Notes under the pieces: generated by a model
What the model saw: only the letters and a program-made list of their open reading frames with translations
Databases searched by the model: none
What the model was told of the DNA's origin: nothing
Translations under genes and position numbers: made by a program
Shown here: one piece after another, positions 5,806-8,795 of the stretch
Layout of the letters: every line of letters starts with the position of its first letter
How positions within the stretch are numbered: the stretch's first letter is position 1
Assembly (NCBI GenBank): GCA_023381535.1
Contig: JAMCSN010000043.1
Location: 1 to 8,795, forward strand
Origin: Bacteroidota bacterium
GTDB taxonomy: Bacteria > Bacteroidota > Ignavibacteria > Ignavibacteriales > Melioribacteraceae
Direction: 5' to 3'
Length of the DNA: 8,795 bases

Positions 5806-7392
5806 TTACTTCTTCTTCACATCCCGCTTTGTTCTTTTTGCCGGAGTCTGTTTAGCTCTTTTCGCTTTTATTCTCTCCAACAACTTTTCTGCCGGCTCGC
5901 CTGTCCGACTTTTTCGTTTTGGTTCTTTGGCAAGTTTTTCTTTTTCTGCTTTTATTTTTTCTAACAGTAAACTTGCGGGCGGATCACTTGGGTCTTGAGG
6001 TACAAGCTTACCGCTGAAAGCATCTTTAAGAATGCTTTGTCTTAAACGCTCTGCTTGCTTTAACGATTGGTCTATTATTTTTTCTGTTTCATCCGCTACT
6101 GAAAAGTGTCGCTCGATTTCATTAGAAATTATTATTTGTTCATCAAGACAAGCAATTGGGATTACACTGTTATTTATTTTTTCAAGAATAATACGTTTAA
6201 TAGCCACACCGGTCATCTTGCCTAAAATCATCTGTAAACCGATTTCGCTTTTTAAGTAGAATAACAAGAACTTGTTGAAGAGAATATTTTTATTTGGCTT
6301 TAGCAAAGCTACACTTGATAAAAGACTAAATTCTTCATCAAGAGTATTTAAAGCCGCTACGCCAGTTTTAGCTCCATCTTTGGTAAGTAGTATATCTCCA
6401 AATTCTGGGTTACATCTGTTATAGATTGTCTTATGCAATTCTTGCTCAATATAGGTTATGTCTGATAAGTCTAATCCATATTCTTTTATATTCTTTGCTG
6501 TAACATAAGGATATGTCGCTGGCAATTTATCTTTATATTGAACCTTTGGTGAAAAATGAGTCCCATCTTGAATTTTTTTACAAACACAATCTAGCTGAGT
6601 CCACACCCACTCTTCCGGCAATTGTGGCAAGTTGGTTGTATCTACCGGAGGAAGTTCCTTATACTTTTTACCTAAAAACTTTTTACGTTCTTCTTTTATC
6701 TTCGCTAATAATTCCTCTGCAGTTTCACCTTTCACGTTTGACGTTTGCTTTCTCCATTCTTCTGTAAGCTTTCCCTCAAACGCATTTTTAAGTACCGACT
6801 GCCGGTAACGTTTAATTTGCGCCTTGGCTTTCTTTAGTTCGTCAACCGCTACATCGAGCTTAGTAAAGAGTTCTTCTATCTTTGCTACTATGCGGTGCTG
6901 TTCGGGAAGAGGTGGAAGAGGAAGTGAAAGATTCGAAAGAATTGCCGCATTAACATTTGGCTGTCCAATTCCAACCTTGTTATTACTAATTTGTCTCCAA
7001 TAATCGCTGGATTGAAAATAGCAATAAATAAATTTCGGGTTGATACTTGAATTTAGTTTTGCTCGAATTAAGTATGAAGCAAATACTGCCTTTGGTACAT
7101 CCGACTTTATTAAGAAACTTTTACCAACGGTAGCACCAGTCCTAGCGAACACTAAATCATTTTCAGAAAGAAGGAATTTTTCTATTTCCGTTTTATCAAT
7201 TTTACAATTCGGTACAGTATCCCAGTCAACTTTGTTTCTTTGTATATCAGTTATTCTTAATAATTTGGGTCCAACATTTTTGAAATCAGCAGATGCTGTA
7301 TAGCCATAATGTATTTTATCACTTACTTCACCAACTGATGTTTTAATCCAACCTTTTGGTAATTCAAGATCAAACGCAATATTATCATTCAT
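5806..7392 (-). CDS. hsdS: Type I restriction-modification system specificity subunit HsdS
   Basis: HsdS recognises a bipartite DNA target and docks HsdM and HsdR. The 528 residues show the classic two-fold layout. Target-recognition domain 1 spans about 11-155 (LPKGWIKTSV, then DLVFARTGATVGK at 79-91). A central conserved helix follows, from LPLPPLPEQHRIV to YRQSVLKNAFEGKL (157-209). Domain 2 spans about 258-410 (LPEEWVWTQL, LLTKDGAKTG), and a distal conserved helix ends in RLRQSILKDAFSGKL (449-463). A Lys/Arg-rich tail to 528 repeats a motif LLEKIKAEK/LLERIKAKR at 476-486 and 504-514, also seen once in the central part (228-238). The ATG at 7392 overlaps the hsdR stop in a TGATG. A TTG at 7395 directly before it is a less likely start. 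The recognition-domain DNA is poorer in G+C than the conserved part (23% at 6121-6180 and 30% at 7021-7080, against 45% at 6841-6900), as expected for exchanged modules. Confidence 0.95.
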   Translation of the reverse strand: MNDNIAFDLELPKGWIKTSVGEVSDKIHYGYTASADFKNVGPKLLRITDIQRNKVDWDTVPNCKIDKTEIEKFLLSENDLVFARTGATVGKSFLIKSDVPKAVFASYLIRAKLNSSINPKFIYCYFQSSDYWRQISNNKVGIGQPNVNAAILSNLSLPLPPLPEQHRIVAKIEELFTKLDVAVDELKKAKAQIKRYRQSVLKNAFEGKLTEEWRKQTSNVKGETAEELLAKIKEERKKFLGKKYKELPPVDTTNLPQLPEEWVWTQLDCVCKKIQDGTHFSPKVQYKDKLPATYPYVTAKNIKEYGLDLSDITYIEQELHKTIYNRCNPEFGDILLTKDGAKTGVAALNTLDEEFSLLSSVALLKPNKNILFNKFLLFYLKSEIGLQMILGKMTGVAIKRIILEKINNSVIPIACLDEQIIISNEIERHFSVADETEKIIDQSLKQAERLRQSILKDAFSGKLVPQDPSDPPASLLLEKIKAEKEKLAKEPKRKSRTGEPAEKLLERIKAKRAKQTPAKRTKRDVKKK

Positions 7393-8795
7393 CAAACAAG
7401 CTCTTCATTAAGTTCTTCAAGCACGGTTTCCAATCTTTCACCAAATACTTTATAAACTTTTATTCTGCCTCCTCTATCAAAGAATGGCGGGTTATCAAAG
7501 TCATCCATCTCAACAGAAAGCGAAGTAGAAATATGTTCTTTAATCATGTTCAGCCATTGCTCTTGTTCCGGTGTAAAACCTTTTCCTAAATCGTTCTGCC
7601 GTTTAAGCCAGCTTTGGAATCTTCTCTCAACAACTTCCGGGAACGGTTCAAGTATTTGTTCTTGTCCAATGGCAAAACGGATTAACGAAATCATATCCGT
7701 CAAAAGTTTAACCGCACCGGCACCTTTCACTTTAGATTTTTCCAACTGCTCAAACGCATTCCAAAGTATTTCCGGCGTTAAGTTGTAAGGCGGTTTGCGA
7801 ATTGCCTGGGCTAGCGTTTTAATATCTTCAAAAGTTATGTGCCGCTGCCCGTACGGTTTGCTATAAATTATTTGAAGTGCCGTTATCTCGTCTTTGTTCT
7901 TTTCAATAAACTCTTTGAAGGACTTTACCAATGCTTCCGCTTTCTCTTTGGATTTACTATTGCCTCCCGTATACAAAACTTCGTCCCTGCTTACGGTATC
8001 TATTACTTGCTCAATCATTCTTTGTATATCAACCAACGTGTTTCTTAGCTTAGGATTATCAAAAGGCGCAACTGCTTCTTTAACTAGTTCTTCACCAATT
8101 TTCTTCAATTGCTCATCAGTAGGATTATCCACTTTGAACGCCAACTTTGCTTTGTCAATTTTTACATCCGGGTTAACCGCATCAAATAAGTTAGAAACGA
8201 TCTGTTGAATTGACTTACCATTGCTTAATGCTAAAACCTCTTTCCGATCAGATTCATCCATTCCCCTTTCGATGCGTGATAGTCTTCCAGCCAAAGTTAG
8301 AATTGTATCTTCATCTCTATTGCCGCTTGCAACCGAAATTAACAACTTGTCTAACGGCATACTTGGCTTGCGGTCGGTTGGTCTTGAATCGATCTTGATG
8401 CTTTCAAACACTCCAACGGCATCCACGGCGATGAAATGAGTTTTGAATTTTGCGTCCGGTGTAACACTTAGCAAATCGGTATTTGAAATTGTTCTTGTGC
8501 CTCTTCCAAGCATTTGCTCAAAATAAGTTCTAGATTTTACATCTCTCATGAATAGCAAACATTCCAAAGGACGTATATCCGTTCCCGTGGCAATCATATC
8601 AACTGAAACCGCTATTCTAGGGTTATACGAATTTCTAAAACTTGCTAACAAGTCTTCCGGTTTTTCGTTGCTGGTTCTATAAGTAATCTTTTTCACAAAG
8701 TCGTTCCCTTTACCAAACACGTCTTTGATAATTTCAACAATATCCTCTGCGTGAGAATCGTCTTTGGCAAAAAACCAAAGTCTTCGGGACTTCAG
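7392..8795 (-). CDS. hsdR: Type I restriction endonuclease subunit HsdR, N-terminus beyond the window
   Basis: This is the motor and nuclease subunit. It uses ATP to translocate DNA after the complex meets an unmethylated target, then cuts at a distance. Only the last 467 residues are here; the frame is open through base 8795. The fragment starts in the second RecA-like helicase lobe: FFAKDDSHAEDIV at 8-20, motif V (VDMIATGTDIRP, about 65-76) and motif VI QMLGRGTR at 94-101 with its arginine finger. The EcoEI-type C-terminal domain, which contacts HsdM/HsdS, follows to the end. The nuclease and Walker A parts should lie to the right and cannot be judged. The GTG at 8720 is an internal valine, not a start. 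The TGA stop overlaps the hsdS ATG by one base, so hsdR is upstream of hsdS in the same transcript and the operon promoter is outside the window. Confidence 0.95.
   Translation of the reverse strand: MKSRRLWFFAKDDSHAEDIVEIIKDVFGKGNDFVKKITYRTSNEKPEDLLASFRNSYNPRIAVSVDMIATGTDIRPLECLLFMRDVKSRTYFEQMLGRGTRTISNTDLLSVTPDAKFKTHFIAVDAVGVFESIKIDSRPTDRKPSMPLDKLLISVASGNRDEDTILTLAGRLSRIERGMDESDRKEVLALSNGKSIQQIVSNLFDAVNPDVKIDKAKLAFKVDNPTDEQLKKIGEELVKEAVAPFDNPKLRNTLVDIQRMIEQVIDTVSRDEVLYTGGNSKSKEKAEALVKSFKEFIEKNKDEITALQIIYSKPYGQRHITFEDIKTLAQAIRKPPYNLTPEILWNAFEQLEKSKVKGAGAVKLLTDMISLIRFAIGQEQILEPFPEVVERRFQSWLKRQNDLGKGFTPEQEQWLNMIKEHISTSLSVEMDDFDNPPFFDRGGRIKVYKVFGERLETVLEELNEELV

Noticed and set aside
7393..7395. 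TTG as the hsdS start
   Set aside because: An ATG follows directly and overlaps the hsdR stop in a TGATG arrangement, the usual form of coupling.
8718..8720. GTG as the start of a short hsdR-like gene
   Set aside because: The frame continues upstream to the window edge with typical HsdR helicase sequence (AKDDSHAEDIV), so this is an internal valine.

Overview
The window is AT-rich bacterial DNA in which every convincing gene lies on the minus strand, so transcription runs from right to left. The low G+C, A-rich leaders that often lack a strong Shine-Dalgarno, and the protein style fit a Bacteroidota/Ignavibacteriota-like bacterium. This assignment is an impression from composition and proteins, not a proof.

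Right and centre (about 1973-8795): a compact type I restriction-modification operon in the order hsdR (its 5' part is beyond the right edge), hsdS, a Schlafen AlbA_2/HATPase_c_4 protein, hsdM, and an unrecognised 251-residue protein. Junctions are very tight: hsdR/hsdS share one base in a TGATG overlap, hsdS and the Schlafen gene are 1 nt apart with a GTG start, the Schlafen gene and hsdM are 2 nt apart, and hsdM and the 251-residue gene are 5 nt apart. HsdS chooses the DNA target through two target-recognition domains, HsdM methylates adenine at that target, and HsdR is the ATP-driven translocase/nuclease. The two extra genes sit inside the same transcription unit and are the candidates for a new accessory function. 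The Schlafen protein carries eleven tetrapeptide repeats (consensus S-D-A-V) encoded by a 12-bp tandem repeat, just before its C-terminal winged helix.

Left (about 1-1972): genes that look like part of a mobile element or prophage. They are a small four-cysteine zinc-binding-type protein, a translationally coupled 129-residue helical protein of unknown function, and the N-terminal 337 residues of a P-loop ATPase resembling the DUF3631/primase-helicase type, which runs off the left edge.

Two non-coding gaps carry structure. The 179-bp gap 1794-1972 separates the restriction operon from the mobile-type genes. It holds inverted DnaA-box-like sites, an AATCAG/CTGATT inverted repeat around a TATAA core, and a perfect 10-bp palindrome nested in 7-bp direct repeats. 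The 112-bp gap 1014-1125 holds two perfect inverted repeats. No gene-free stretch exceeds 300 bases. I saw no tRNA, rRNA, CRISPR array or insertion sequence.
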